Source: Gordonia effusa NBRC 100432 | GTDB taxonomy: Bacteria > Actinomycetota > Actinomycetes > Mycobacteriales > Mycobacteriaceae | DNA length: 64,000 nucleotides | Direction: 5' to 3' | Assembly (NCBI RefSeq): GCF_000241305.1 | Contig: NZ_BAEH01000132.1 | Location: 1-64,000, forward strand | In this document: one piece after another, positions 39,032 through 47,430 of the stretch | Numbering within the stretch: position 1 is the stretch's first letter | Layout: each line of letters starts with the position of its first letter | Program-made: the position numbers and the translations under genes | The notes under the pieces: generated by a model | Told to the model about the DNA's origin: nothing | What the model saw: only the letters and a program-made list of their open reading frames with translations | Databases searched by the model: none

Positions 39032-40048
39032 TCAGTTGGGCCCGTCATCGTCGGTGGTCGGATCCGACTGGTCTCCGGTGTCATCGCTATTGTCCGTTGT
39101 CGGCGGCGCTCCCTGTGATTCATCGGCCGTGTAACTGCCTGCCGGGCACGCCGGGTCTTGATTCGTCGCGCAGTAGTCCTGACTCAAGTTGTTGCCCGTT
39201 GAGCCGTCAGCTCCGCTCGGTCCACCGTTCGCGGGCTGACCATCCGCATCCCAAACACCCGGCGTGCCGCCAGCCCCGTGATTCGGATTCGTACAGACCG
39301 TGCCCTCGCACTTCACAAAGCCCGACCCACCTTTCGGGTCTTTGACCGCGTTAGGTGCGACGAAACTGCCTGCCGGGCAGGCCGGATTCTGGTTTTTCGC
39401 GCAGTATTCGCGAGTGAGATTGCTGCCCGTTGACCCGTCTGCTCCAGCTGGCCCACCATTGACAGGCTTGCCATCGGCATCCCAACTACCCCGGTCGCCA
39501 CCGGCGCCGTGATTAGGGTTAGTGCAGATCGTGCCCTCGCATTTGACATAGCCTGGCCCACCTTTGGGATCTTTGATCGCGTTCGCCGCGACGTAGCTAC
39601 CCTTTGGACAGCCCGGATCCTGATTCTTCGCGCAGTACTCCTGTGTCAAATTGTTGTTAGTTGAGCCATCAGCGCCAACCGGCCCACCATTTACCGGCTT
39701 TCCACTGTCATCCCACCCACCGTGCTTGGAGTGATATTTGACGTGTGGACCGACAAACGAGCCGGCAGGACAGGCTGGATCTTGATTGGCCGAGCAATAG
39801 TCGCGTGTCAGGTTATTACCAGTAGAGCCATCGGCTCCGACAGGCCCACCGTTGATCGGATTGCCGCTCGTGTCCCAACCTTTCACCTTGGGATCGGGCT
39901 TGCTTGGATCGCCGTACACCACCACTCGCGCCTTCTTGACGGACGACGACTCAGATGCCACATCGGTGTCATTGTCGGACGATCCGCAGCCCGCAAGGAA
40001 TAGCGCCCCGCAACATAGCGCAGCCAACAGGGTAAGAAGCCTTTTCAT
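39032..40048 (-). CDS. Lipoprotein with four 43-residue cysteine-containing repeats
   Basis: 338 residues, family not recognised. Signal MKRLLTLLAALCCGALFLAGC has a perfect LAGC lipobox (Cys21). Four ungapped 43-residue repeats follow at 57-99, 111-153, 188-230 and 265-307. Each runs W-D-x2-G-x-P-x-NGGP-x-GADGST, then NNL/SNL-x3-YC, then NQDP-x-CP-x-GS. Repeats 2-3 and 3-4 are joined by near-identical 34-residue linkers with KDPKGG, VKCEGT and CTNPNHGAGG; repeat 1-2 has an 11-residue linker instead. Twelve mature cysteines besides Cys21, two per repeat and linker, suggest disulfides. The tail is Asp/Thr-rich. Function unknown; a surface binding or structural role is inference. AGGAA ribosome site. 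Confidence 0.88.
   Translation of the reverse strand: MKRLLTLLAALCCGALFLAGCGSSDNDTDVASESSSVKKARVVVYGDPSKPDPKVKGWDTSGNPINGGPVGADGSTGNNLTRDYCSANQDPACPAGSFVGPHVKYHSKHGGWDDSGKPVNGGPVGADGSTNNNLTQEYCAKNQDPGCPKGSYVAANAIKDPKGGPGYVKCEGTICTNPNHGAGGDRGSWDADGKPVNGGPAGADGSTGSNLTREYCAKNQNPACPAGSFVAPNAVKDPKGGSGFVKCEGTVCTNPNHGAGGTPGVWDADGQPANGGPSGADGSTGNNLSQDYCATNQDPACPAGSYTADESQGAPPTTDNSDDTGDQSDPTTDDDGPN
39128..39880 (-). repeat. Four tandem coding repeats with 34-residue linkers
   Basis: DNA of the repeats: 39752-39880, 39590-39718, 39359-39487 and 39128-39256 (129 bp each, no indels). Linkers at 39488-39589 and 39257-39358 (102 bp each) make a 231-bp unit; the first linker is cut to 33 bp. The layout implies stepwise duplication of a 77-residue unit. 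Confidence 0.85.
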
Positions 40049-40715
40049 GAGAATTCCTAGTCTCTAAATTTTCATCAGTGACACTACCAATTAGATCAGA
40101 CAAAACGCTCAAATATTGCGAAACGGGCACGCTCTTCCAGAGTCCGAGATACGTCGGATTCATCCAATTGGTAGCGGCGGCCTTCGACTTCCCATTCGAG
40201 CATAGCCAGCGGGACATATGTCCAAATGCCGCTTTCGCCAAGTGGTCACAGAAGACCGTGGTAGTGCCACCTATTGGGGTTAACCAATCGCACGATCACG
40301 AATACCGGATGGCCGATTTGACATATGTCAACCATTTTCAGCAGTCGAGTATTTGCGAATTGCACTCGTCGCGCACAGATTAATGACGCCCGCAAAATCG
40401 AGCCAGCAGTGTGGCACTAATCAATTACCGCTCGGGCGAAAAAGGCGCTCGTTTGACGAAGTCTGTGCATCAACACCCGCCGCGCAAAATGGACGCGCGT
40501 GCCGAGCCGATTTCACCACGTTGTTCACATATCAAAATAGTCAGCTCGAAGGGTGAGGTAGCTCTGCTCCGCGCGCGACACGAGCAGGAACGGACCGTTA
40601 GCCGTCGTCTGCGTCAAGGAACTTATGAATCACCCTCCTCCGGTCGCCAGCCTCGTGAAATACTATACTGACACATCAGTCCTATCGATGCATCCATTAT
40701 TACCGGAAGGAAACC
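40049..40715. other. Lower-GC intergenic interval with promoters only
   Basis: About 670 bp. On the minus strand a TTGAGC / TAGTGT pair could drive the lipoprotein. On the plus strand GGAAGGAA stands before the SDR ATG, and ACTGA-CACA-TCAGT (40667-40680) is a candidate operator near a TATACT box (40664-40669). Two frames of 90-100 codons here have no recognisable features and unusual composition; I do not call them. Confidence 0.5.
40667..40680. promoter_or_regulatory. Candidate operator ACTGA-CACA-TCAGT upstream of SDR
   Basis: Five-bp inverted arms with a 4-nt centre, overlapping a TATACT -10-like box 36 nt before the SDR start. The size and symmetry suit a TetR-family repressor, but no such gene is in the window. 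Confidence 0.3.
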
Positions 40716-41492
40716 ATGTCTAAGAGCATCTTGATCACCGGAGCGAGCTCCGGATTTGGCCGAGGCACCGCGCTTGAACTCGCACGACTCGGACACAAGG
40801 TGGTGGCTACCGCCGAGACCTGGCCACAGGTGCGAAGTCTTCGCGCCGATGCCGCAGCAGCGGGAGTTGAGGTCGAGGTCATAAAGCTGAACCTCCTCGA
40901 CGAGATCGACATCGCGCACGCCGCGACGTATGAGCCCGACGTCCTGGTTCTGAACGCCGGAGTCATGGAGGGAGGCTCGATGGTGGACATCCCACTAAGG
41001 CGTGTACGGGAATCGTTCGAGATCAATGTGTTCGGTCATCTGGAGCTAGCGCAGGCGATCGTCCCCAAGATGGTGGAGAAGAAGTCCGGAAAAGTTGTCT
41101 GGACCTCATCCATGGGCGGGATACTGGTAGTTCCGTTCCTCGGAGCCTATTGCGCTACCAAGCACGCCATCGAAGCAATCGCTGGATCGATGAAGGCAGA
41201 ACTAAGCCCCCACGGCATTCAGGTGGCAACCGTGAATCCCGGGGTCTTCGGCACCGGGTTTAACGACACCGGGGCCGAGAGCTACGTCCAGTGGTACGAC
41301 GCCGATAAGGCGGTTGTGCCAATGCCTGATTTCGGCGACAGCCTCGCGGACCAGGCCGACCCGCAGGAAATGATCGATGCGATGGTCGAGATCATTCCGG
41401 CGGATGAGCACCTCTACCGAACCATGCGCCCTCTCGCGACCATCGACGCCGCAAAACAGTGGCAGGACACGGAGTGGACGCAGAATGCCTGA
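40716..41492 (+). CDS. Short-chain dehydrogenase/reductase
   Basis: 258 residues. Cofactor loop TGASSGFGRGTALEL, NAG in VLNAGVMEGG, catalytic TSSMGG Ser and the Tyr-x3-Lys of GAYCATKHAIEAIAGS. Cytosolic NAD(P)-dependent oxidoreductase; substrate unknown. GGAAGGAA ribosome site 5 nt before the ATG. The stop lies inside the next gene (8-nt overlap), so it is coupled to the HbpS/GlcG-like gene. Accessory to the MGLP locus. Confidence 0.92.
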   Translation: MSKSILITGASSGFGRGTALELARLGHKVVATAETWPQVRSLRADAAAAGVEVEVIKLNLLDEIDIAHAATYEPDVLVLNAGVMEGGSMVDIPLRRVRESFEINVFGHLELAQAIVPKMVEKKSGKVVWTSSMGGILVVPFLGAYCATKHAIEAIAGSMKAELSPHGIQVATVNPGVFGTGFNDTGAESYVQWYDADKAVVPMPDFGDSLADQADPQEMIDAMVEIIPADEHLYRTMRPLATIDAAKQWQDTEWTQNA

Positions 41493-41886
41493 AATCACCC
41501 TCGATCACGCCGAGAGCCTAATCGCTCGCGGTATCGCCGCGGCCCGGGCCGACGGGCTCAACGCTGTGTTCGCGGTATTCGACACCGGAGCCAATCTGGT
41601 CGCCTTCGCCCGGATGGATGGCGCGTGGCTGGCCTCGAACGAGTTGGCACAGGCGAAAGCGCGCACCGCGGTTATGTTCCAGGCTCCGACCGAGGCGCTC
41701 GCATCGCCGATCGAGATCGGCTCTCCAGCACCGCATTTCGATCACATCCACTCCCCCGGACTCCTCCTGATGGGTGGCGGCGTGCCACTATTCGACAAAG
41801 ACGGTGCGCTCATCGGAGGCCTGGGTGCATCAGGTGGCACGCCTGAACAGGACGCGGCACTCGCTCGTACCTGTGTCGCGGCCTGA
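41485..41886 (+). CDS. GlcG/HbpS-like protein
   Basis: 133 residues. Pattern LDHAESLIARGIAAARADGLNAVFAVFDTGANLVAFARMDGAW, then SNELAQAKARTAVMFQAPTEAL and GGGVPLFDKDGALIGGLGASGGTPEQDAALARTCVAA, the GlcG/HbpS fold. Members bind haem or act beside oxidoreductases; here it overlaps an SDR gene by 8 nt, so a shared pathway is likely. No export signal. Confidence 0.9.
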   Translation: MPEITLDHAESLIARGIAAARADGLNAVFAVFDTGANLVAFARMDGAWLASNELAQAKARTAVMFQAPTEALASPIEIGSPAPHFDHIHSPGLLLMGGGVPLFDKDGALIGGLGASGGTPEQDAALARTCVAA

Positions 41887-41968
41887 GTTACGAACTGGCG
41901 GTCAGCTCTTCGGAGAGCACCCCCGACGTCGCCGTCTTATCTGACTGAACGGCGTTGGAAAGTCGGTC

Positions 41969-42721
41969 TCACCGCTCCTCGGCTTCCGCAGCGGCCTTCT
42001 TACGTTCGATGTCGGCCAGCGCGCGCTCTAGTTCCGCGCGCTGGGCGGCATTCGCATGCCAATCGTCGAGCCGATTCTTCACGACGCGGGCCGGGGCGCC
42101 GACCGCAATCGAATAGTCCGGGATGACGCCTTTCACAACGGCATGGGAGCCGAGGACGCAACCGCGGCCGACGGTCGTATTACGCAACACCGACACCTTC
42201 GCCGCAACCCAGGTATCGGCGCCAATCCGCACCGGCCCCTTGACGATCCCCTGGTCTTTGATAGGCATCTCGATATTGTCCATCTTGTGGTCGAAGTCGC
42301 AGATGTAGCACCAGTCGGCGACCAGTGTCGACGCACCGATTTCCAGATCGAGATAGGAGTTGACGACGTTGTTCGCGCCGAAGACCACCTTGTCGCCGAT
42401 ACGCATCGAACCCTCGTGTGCGCGTAGCGAATTGCCATCGCCGATATGCACCCATCGACCGATCTCCATCCGCGCCAACTCGGGCGTCGCATGGATCTCG
42501 ACGTTGCGTCCTAGAAAGACCATGCCGCGCAGCACGATATGCGGATTGGCCGCCCGGAAGCGGAAGAGCCGGTAGTAACGCACCAGGTACCAGGGCGTGT
42601 ACGCACGATTGGAAAGCACCCAGCGCAGTGAGTCGCGAGTCAGGAAACGCGCCTGCATCGGGTCACGTCGGCGGCCCGCCCGCCAGCGCGACTTATAGGA
42701 CGCGTTCCACATCGTCGTCAT
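41969..42721 (-). CDS. Hexapeptide-repeat acyltransferase (Rv3034c-like)
   Basis: 250 residues. Left-handed beta-helix repeats run from about 85 to 205 (VFLGRNVEIHATPELARMEIGRWVHIGDGNSL; VVFGANNVVNSYLDLEIG; VRIGADTWVAAKVSVLRNTTVGRGCVLGSHAVVKG), typical of O-acetyl/succinyltransferases. Rv3034c sits in the MGLP cluster, so acylation of that polysaccharide is plausible. ATG 42721 chosen with GGGAG 8 nt upstream. C-terminal helix is highly charged. Confidence 0.9.
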   Translation of the reverse strand: MTTMWNASYKSRWRAGRRRDPMQARFLTRDSLRWVLSNRAYTPWYLVRYYRLFRFRAANPHIVLRGMVFLGRNVEIHATPELARMEIGRWVHIGDGNSLRAHEGSMRIGDKVVFGANNVVNSYLDLEIGASTLVADWCYICDFDHKMDNIEMPIKDQGIVKGPVRIGADTWVAAKVSVLRNTTVGRGCVLGSHAVVKGVIPDYSIAVGAPARVVKNRLDDWHANAAQRAELERALADIERKKAAAEAEER

Positions 42722-42894
42722 CGATTGATCTCCCATCGCACTACGCAATCCGCATCGGATAGCCATGCGATTTTATCGCCCCACATCGGCGCGCCGAATG
42801 GGCGTACCCGTGGTCGGTCGGCGGTGCGCGGGCACACGATAGGCTCACATGCGTTGATGCCAGACCAACGGCGTCGAGTCAGCGAGGAGAACAG

Positions 42895-44223
42895 ATGCGT
42901 GCAGTGGTCCGCCGACTATCCGGTGCAGTTCGGGTCGCCGTCGGAGTCGCCACCGTCGCGGTGACCGCGACCGCCCTGGTTTCCTGCTCCGACGGCCACA
43001 TCGACGTTCGCTCGGTGGCTAGCCCGGGATGGTCAAGCTTCGGCGGCAATGCGGCGAACTCCAATTATGCGTATCCGAGCGTTCCCGACGACCTCGCATT
43101 GCGATGGTCGCGGCCGACTGGCGGCCCGATCACCGCACCGATCACGCTGTCGAATCAGTCCAACGTCGGAGTCACCGCCACGACACCGAGCGGATGTAAC
43201 CTCTTCGTGCTCGATCCGAACTCCGGACGCAAGAACTTCTGCAAACGCATGCGGGACGGTATCGCCGTCAACTCGCTGCTTGTCGATCAATTCGACCAGC
43301 CGTATGTCGGTGAGTCCACCACGTTCCTCGCATTCAACGCCGGCGGTTCGATCCGCTGGCGGATGCCGGTGATCGGCGTCCCGCTTTCGTCCAAGTTCGT
43401 CGCGCCGGGCGTCGTGTTAGTGGCGACGACGCAGGGGCAGATCCTTCTGCTTAACACCCAGACCAACACGTTTGCCGCGCCGGAGGTGCGGTTACGTTCG
43501 GATATTCATCCCGAGGACGGCACCTACGGCTTCGGTGATTGCGTCACCAACGGGCCGCGCTGCGCCATTCCAGCTCCGGCAGCGGTGGATATGAACGCCG
43601 AGCGGATGTTCATCAACTTTTGGCCCGAAGGGACGATCGCGTCCCAGATTCGGGCACTGGATTACTCGGTGGTCGACGGAAAGCGCACCGTCCGCGAAGC
43701 CTGGCATGCCGACATTCCCGGTGGCGTCGTCGGACCGGCAACGCTCTCGGCGGACGGCAAGACCGTCTATACCTACAGTCGATTGGGACAGATCTACGCG
43801 CTGCACGCCGACACCGGAAAAGTGAAGTGGCGCTTCGAAAACGGCGGCTACGGCTTCGGCACGATGACAGTCTCGCCGAGCGGCGACATCATTCCGGCCG
43901 GTGTCGTCGGCGCACCGCTGCGGATGCTCCACGATGCCGGCGACCATGCCGAGCAGGTGTGGCAGCGCGACGACCTCAAATCGGTGAGCCTGTCGACGCT
44001 GACGGAGGCGAAGACCGCATGGACGGTCGTGCGCGATGCGGGTAAGGATTCGCTGTCGCTGGTCGAGGTGTCGTCAACCGATGGAAAGACCAAACGCACT
44101 CTCTCCCTTCCGGATTCGGTCGGCTTCGCGACCGGCGTCGCAGTGTCGCCGAAGGGACAGATCGCGGTTGCGACCAATATCGGCAAGGTCTACTTCTTCG
44201 ACAGCAAGGCTGAGTTCGAGTAG
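42895..44223 (+). CDS. PQQ-binding-like beta-propeller lipoprotein (Rv3035-like)
   Basis: 442 residues. Signal with lipobox LVSC (VATVAVTATALVSCSDG). The rest is a beta-propeller: WSSFGGNAANSNYA, GGSIRWRMPVIG, GPATLSADGKTVYTYSRLGQIYALHADTGKVKWRFENGG, and VAVSPKGQIAVATNIGKVYFFDS. No catalytic site of quinoprotein dehydrogenases is obvious, so a scaffold or binding role is more likely. GAGGAG ribosome site. Matches Rv3035 in the MGLP cluster. Converges on the THUMP-like methyltransferase across palindrome G. Confidence 0.9.
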   Translation: MRAVVRRLSGAVRVAVGVATVAVTATALVSCSDGHIDVRSVASPGWSSFGGNAANSNYAYPSVPDDLALRWSRPTGGPITAPITLSNQSNVGVTATTPSGCNLFVLDPNSGRKNFCKRMRDGIAVNSLLVDQFDQPYVGESTTFLAFNAGGSIRWRMPVIGVPLSSKFVAPGVVLVATTQGQILLLNTQTNTFAAPEVRLRSDIHPEDGTYGFGDCVTNGPRCAIPAPAAVDMNAERMFINFWPEGTIASQIRALDYSVVDGKRTVREAWHADIPGGVVGPATLSADGKTVYTYSRLGQIYALHADTGKVKWRFENGGYGFGTMTVSPSGDIIPAGVVGAPLRMLHDAGDHAEQVWQRDDLKSVSLSTLTEAKTAWTVVRDAGKDSLSLVEVSSTDGKTKRTLSLPDSVGFATGVAVSPKGQIAVATNIGKVYFFDSKAEFE

Positions 44224-44274
44224 AGCCACTGTCCGGGGCTGCCGGTCGGGTCCATGAGGTCTATCAGGTCCGTC

Positions 44275-44340
44275 GAATTCTGGAAATAGTCGGTGTGCCA
44301 GGGGCAGTTTGCCCTCTTCGCGCAGACTATATCCAGATTC
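44275..44340. terminator. Nested palindrome G between Rv3035-like and Rv3037c-like genes
   Basis: Outer stem of 15-16 bp, GAATTCTGGAAATAGTC (44275-44291) against 44325-44340 with one bulge and one mismatch, encloses GGGCA-GTT-TGCCC (44302-44314). Same core and 3-nt loop as palindromes A-D. Confidence 0.6.
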
Positions 44341-44358
44341 TTGGAATCCGAAGTCTCC

Positions 44359-45564
44359 TTAAGACCGGACTCCGGGCTCGCAGATAAATCCGACGCCCTG
44401 TTTGCCAATCCTGGTCAGCACCAATGTCAGCGCGCGAGAACCCTTGAGCTTGAGCTTCTTTCGCAACTTATCCGGGTCTACATCGAGCCCGCGGACCAAG
44501 ATCTCCAGCGTCCCGCAGTCCAATGTTGCGAGCGCCGTGCGCAACGCCCGCTCTGCGACGCCGACCTGTTCAATAACTCGAAAGCCCCTCTGCCCCAACG
44601 GGACCGAGTCGCCCGACAGATATGCGATCTGGGGATCAAGCTGCCAAAGGCCGTGCCGCGCCGCGTAATGACGCACCAGACCGGCTCGCACCACCGCGCC
44701 GTCGGGGTCGATGATCCACTCACCGACGTCGCGCACATCGGAGTCATCGGGGTCGGCCGACGTGACCTCCTCGACGCGTACGGAGCCGTCCGTCTGTGTC
44801 CGCAGCACCGTCGCACGTTGCGCCGCAACACCTTCGGCTGCAACGTCGTTCCACAGACACGCCTCGCGCACACCGCCATCGAGCGACGTGATCTGCACCT
44901 GCCCCTCGAATCCGAAGCGCGCCCGCAGCGCCAGATAGTCGATGCCGGGCGCCGATTTCACCAGCAGCGGCTGACCGCCATATGTGGTCAGTAGCCCGAG
45001 CAACGACGGCTGCAGATCTTCCAACCGAAAGGTTCGTGAGCCACCAATACGACGCGCCGGGTCTGCGATCACGACGTCGGCACGCGACGTCGGGGTCAGC
45101 GCATCGGCGCGCAGGAGGGTCGCGCCGGGTACGTTATGCCGGGCTATCGACAATCGCACCGGGTCGATGTCGCTACCCACAACCGCCGAAATACCTTCGG
45201 CAGCAACGAGTTCGCGAAGTTCCGCACCGATCGAACACGTGACGTCTGCGACGATCGCTCCCGCGAACCGCGAGCCGATTTCCGCGGCACGTAGCGCAGC
45301 GACCGACGTCGGCGTTGCTTGCTGGGCGGCGTCATCGGTAAGCAGCAACTCGTCGACGTCACGCAATTTCGCCCGCGCGCGACGTCGGCACCGCACCGTC
45401 TCGATAAGCGCGGCCTCGTGTTGCGAGTAGCGGCTTTTCACCTCATCGACATCGGCGATCATCGACGTCGGCGAAAGCTCAAGTGCCGATACATTTTCCA
45501 GCGCTTTCGCGCCAAGCCGCGACGTCAGAAAGGCGACGTCGTCGAGTGTGAACTGGTAGCTCAC
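44359..45564 (-). CDS. Class I methyltransferase with THUMP-like domain (Rv3037c-like)
   Basis: 401 residues. A methyltransferase domain with VADVTCSIGAELRELVA, VVGSDIDPVRLSIARHN and DVVIADPARR (the NPPY-like position) is followed by a C-terminal THUMP-like region ending LKLKGSRALTLVLTRIG. The Pro-Ala-Arg variant is typical of this actinobacterial family. The substrate is unknown: the cluster suggests MGLP, the fold suggests RNA. GTG start; TAGGCC lies 7 nt upstream, a weak leaderless match. It ends the conserved MGLP block. Confidence 0.87.
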   Translation of the reverse strand: MSYQFTLDDVAFLTSRLGAKALENVSALELSPTSMIADVDEVKSRYSQHEAALIETVRCRRRARAKLRDVDELLLTDDAAQQATPTSVAALRAAEIGSRFAGAIVADVTCSIGAELRELVAAEGISAVVGSDIDPVRLSIARHNVPGATLLRADALTPTSRADVVIADPARRIGGSRTFRLEDLQPSLLGLLTTYGGQPLLVKSAPGIDYLALRARFGFEGQVQITSLDGGVREACLWNDVAAEGVAAQRATVLRTQTDGSVRVEEVTSADPDDSDVRDVGEWIIDPDGAVVRAGLVRHYAARHGLWQLDPQIAYLSGDSVPLGQRGFRVIEQVGVAERALRTALATLDCGTLEILVRGLDVDPDKLRKKLKLKGSRALTLVLTRIGKQGVGFICEPGVRS

Positions 45565-45574
45565 GGGCCAGGGC

Positions 45575-46546
45575 CTACCCGGCCTTAACCCCGGTCACCA
45601 TGACGTTGTAGAAGAACTTCGGCGGCACGACCTTGCGCAGCACGTTCTCGTCGAGCCAGCTCAGGCGCTTCCAGCCGCCGAACGCGAAACGTCCCCAACC
45701 CCAGCCCAGTTTCTCCGGCGGAACAGCCGCCTCGAAGGTGCGCACCGGCCAGCCCAGGAATGCCGCCGCCAGTTCTTCGGTCGCGGTCTTCACTTCGACC
45801 GCACCGGCCGACCGGGCGATACCCGCCAGATCGTCGGGGTCGAAGGTATGAATATCGACTACGGCTTCCAGCGCGGCCGCGCGCGACGATTCATCCAACT
45901 CAGCCTGCGGCCGACGCCAGCTCTGCAGCGGCCCCAGCTTGGTGATGTTAGTGGTCGCGAACCAGGTGGCACGGGAAATCCAGCGGGCGTAGAAGTCACC
46001 GATGGTCGACGGCTCACCGGCGAAGACGAATCGCCCGCCCGGCTTGAGTACCCGTAGCACTTCGCGCAGCGACTTCTCGACGTCGGGAATGTGGTGCAGC
46101 ACCGCGTGGCCGACGACGAGGTCGAAGGTGTTGTCGTCGTACGGGATCTTCTCGGCATCGGCGACGCGACCGTCGACGTCGAGGCCCAGACCCTCGGCAT
46201 TACGCAGCGCGACTTTGACCATGCCCGGCGAAAGGTCGGTGACCGACCCCTTCTCCGCGACACCCGACTGCATGAGGTTGAGCAGGAAGAAACCGGTGCC
46301 GCAGCCCAACTCCATCGCCCGACCATAAGGCAGCTTCTCGTCGCCCGCGATCGCATCGAAGCGGCCACGCGCATAGTCGATGCAACGCTCGTCGTAGGAG
46401 ATCGACCACTTCTCGTCGTAGGTCTCCGCCTCCCAGTCGTGGTAGAGCACCTGGGCGAGTTTGGTGTCCTTGAGCGCAGCGGCCACCTCTTCTTCAGTCG
46501 CGTGGGGATTCGGCTTGGGATCAGAGGATGGCGTGAGATTCGCAGT
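45575..46546 (-). CDS. SAM-dependent class I methyltransferase (Rv3038c-like)
   Basis: 323 residues. AMELGCGTGFFLLNLMQSG, GSVTDLSPGMVKVALRNA, VVGHAVLHHIPDVEKSLREVLRVLKPGGRFVFAGEP: a complete UbiE-type core, with a C-terminal extension of about 110 residues that holds aromatic stretches (GWGWGRFAFGGWKRLSWL). Substrate unknown. ATG 46546 chosen. It lies between the Rv3037c-like and echA17-like genes on the same strand, as in M. tuberculosis. Confidence 0.9.
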   Translation of the reverse strand, partial: TANLTPSSDPKPNPHATEEEVAAALKDTKLAQVLYHDWEAETYDEKWSISYDERCIDYARGRFDAIAGDEKLPYGRAMELGCGTGFFLLNLMQSGVAEKGSVTDLSPGMVKVALRNAEGLGLDVDGRVADAEKIPYDDNTFDLVVGHAVLHHIPDVEKSLREVLRVLKPGGRFVFAGEPSTIGDFYARWISRATWFATTNITKLGPLQSWRRPQAELDESSRAAALEAVVDIHTFDPDDLAGIARSAGAVEVKTATEELAAAFLGWPVRTFEAAVPPEKLGWGWGRFAFGGWKRLSWLDENVLRKVVPPKFFYNVMVTGVKAG

Positions 46547-46584
46547 CATGGGTTTCGCTTCCGGTTGTAGAACGTGTGGCAATC

Positions 46585-47373
46585 TTACTTGCCGGTAAAT
46601 CGAGCCTTACCTGGACCGTTCTCGATGAACGAATCCATTCCGATCTTCCGGTCCTCCGTGGCGAACAGACCGGCGAAGACATGTTCTTCGATGGCTAGGC
46701 CGGAGGCCAGATCAACTTCAATCCCCTGGTCGATCGCCGCCTTCGCCGCACGCAATGCCACCGATGCGCCATTTTCGAACTGCGCGGCCCACTTCACAGC
46801 GGCGTCGTAAACATCGTCGGGAGCAACCACCTCGTCGACCAAACCGATGGCCAGCGCTTCCTCCGCCCCGACGAAGCGGCCGGTAAACACAAGGTCCTTA
46901 GCCTTCGACGGGCCGATCAGTCGAGCCAACCGCTGCGTGCCGCCCCCGCCCGGGATCACGCCGAGCAGAATCTCGGGGACACCGAGTTTGGCGTTGTCAC
47001 CGGCGATCCGACGATCCGCACCGAGAGCAACCTCTAACCCGCCGCCAAGCGCATATCCGGTGATCGCGGCGACGGTCGGCTTGGGGATATCGGCGATCGA
47101 CCCCAACGCGCGCTGCAACCGACCGGCGACCTTGGCCATATCCGCATAGGACATGTCAGTCATCTCTTTGATGTCGGCGCCCGCGGCGAGCACCTTCGGC
47201 CCACCGTAGATCACGACCGCCTTGATGTCGTCCCGAACCGAAGCTTCCTCGGCCGCAGCCTGCAATTCGGTCTGCACCTGGCGATTCAGCGCGTTCATCG
47301 GCGGTCGGTTGAGCGAAATGGTGCCGACGCCGGGATGATCTGGATGGGCTTCTAGCGTGACGAACTCAGGCAT
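46585..47373 (-). CDS. echA17: Enoyl-CoA hydratase/isomerase (EchA17-like)
   Basis: 262 residues, full crotonase length. AGADIKEMTDM carries the oxyanion-hole Gly, GYALGGGLEVALGADRRIAG the second, and the catalytic acidic residue is expected in PEILLGVIPGGGGTQRL. Cytosolic beta-oxidation-type hydratase. TAGGGT lies 7 nt before ATG 47373 (leaderless), excluding the 68-codon longer frame. Divergent from the SigK operon, which separates it from the Rv3040c homolog. Confidence 0.93.
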   Translation of the reverse strand: MPEFVTLEAHPDHPGVGTISLNRPPMNALNRQVQTELQAAAEEASVRDDIKAVVIYGGPKVLAAGADIKEMTDMSYADMAKVAGRLQRALGSIADIPKPTVAAITGYALGGGLEVALGADRRIAGDNAKLGVPEILLGVIPGGGGTQRLARLIGPSKAKDLVFTGRFVGAEEALAIGLVDEVVAPDDVYDAAVKWAAQFENGASVALRAAKAAIDQGIEVDLASGLAIEEHVFAGLFATEDRKIGMDSFIENGPGKARFTGK

Positions 47374-47380
47374 GCCTACA

Positions 47381-47386
47381 ACCCTA
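47381..47386 (-). promoter_or_regulatory. -10 box (TAGGGT) for leaderless echA17 transcript
   Basis: Minus-strand TAGGGT, 7 nt, then ATG 47373. Confidence 0.5.
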
Positions 47387-47396
47387 AAGCCACAAC

Positions 47397-47423
47397 CTAT
47401 CCGGGTTGGACGCGGCTCCGAAT
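47397..47423 (+). promoter_or_regulatory. SigK-type promoter (CTATCC-N15-CCGAAT), leaderless
   Basis: CTATCC (47397-47402), a 15-nt spacer and CCGAAT (47418-47423) closely match the published M. tuberculosis SigK elements CCATCC and CCGAAT. ATG 47431 follows 7 nt after the -10, so the transcript should be leaderless. The operon it heads encodes SigK, giving autoregulation. Confidence 0.75.
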
Positions 47424-47430
47424 ACCCCAT

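Noticed and set aside
39128-39880. Regularly spaced DNA repeats that could suggest a CRISPR array
   Set aside because: They are 129-bp in-frame coding repeats of a lipoprotein, too long and without unique spacers.
39969-40383. Two overlapping opposite frames of 90-101 codons upstream of the lipoprotein
   Set aside because: One covers the lipoprotein signal region and promoter; neither resembles a protein family or has neighbouring support.
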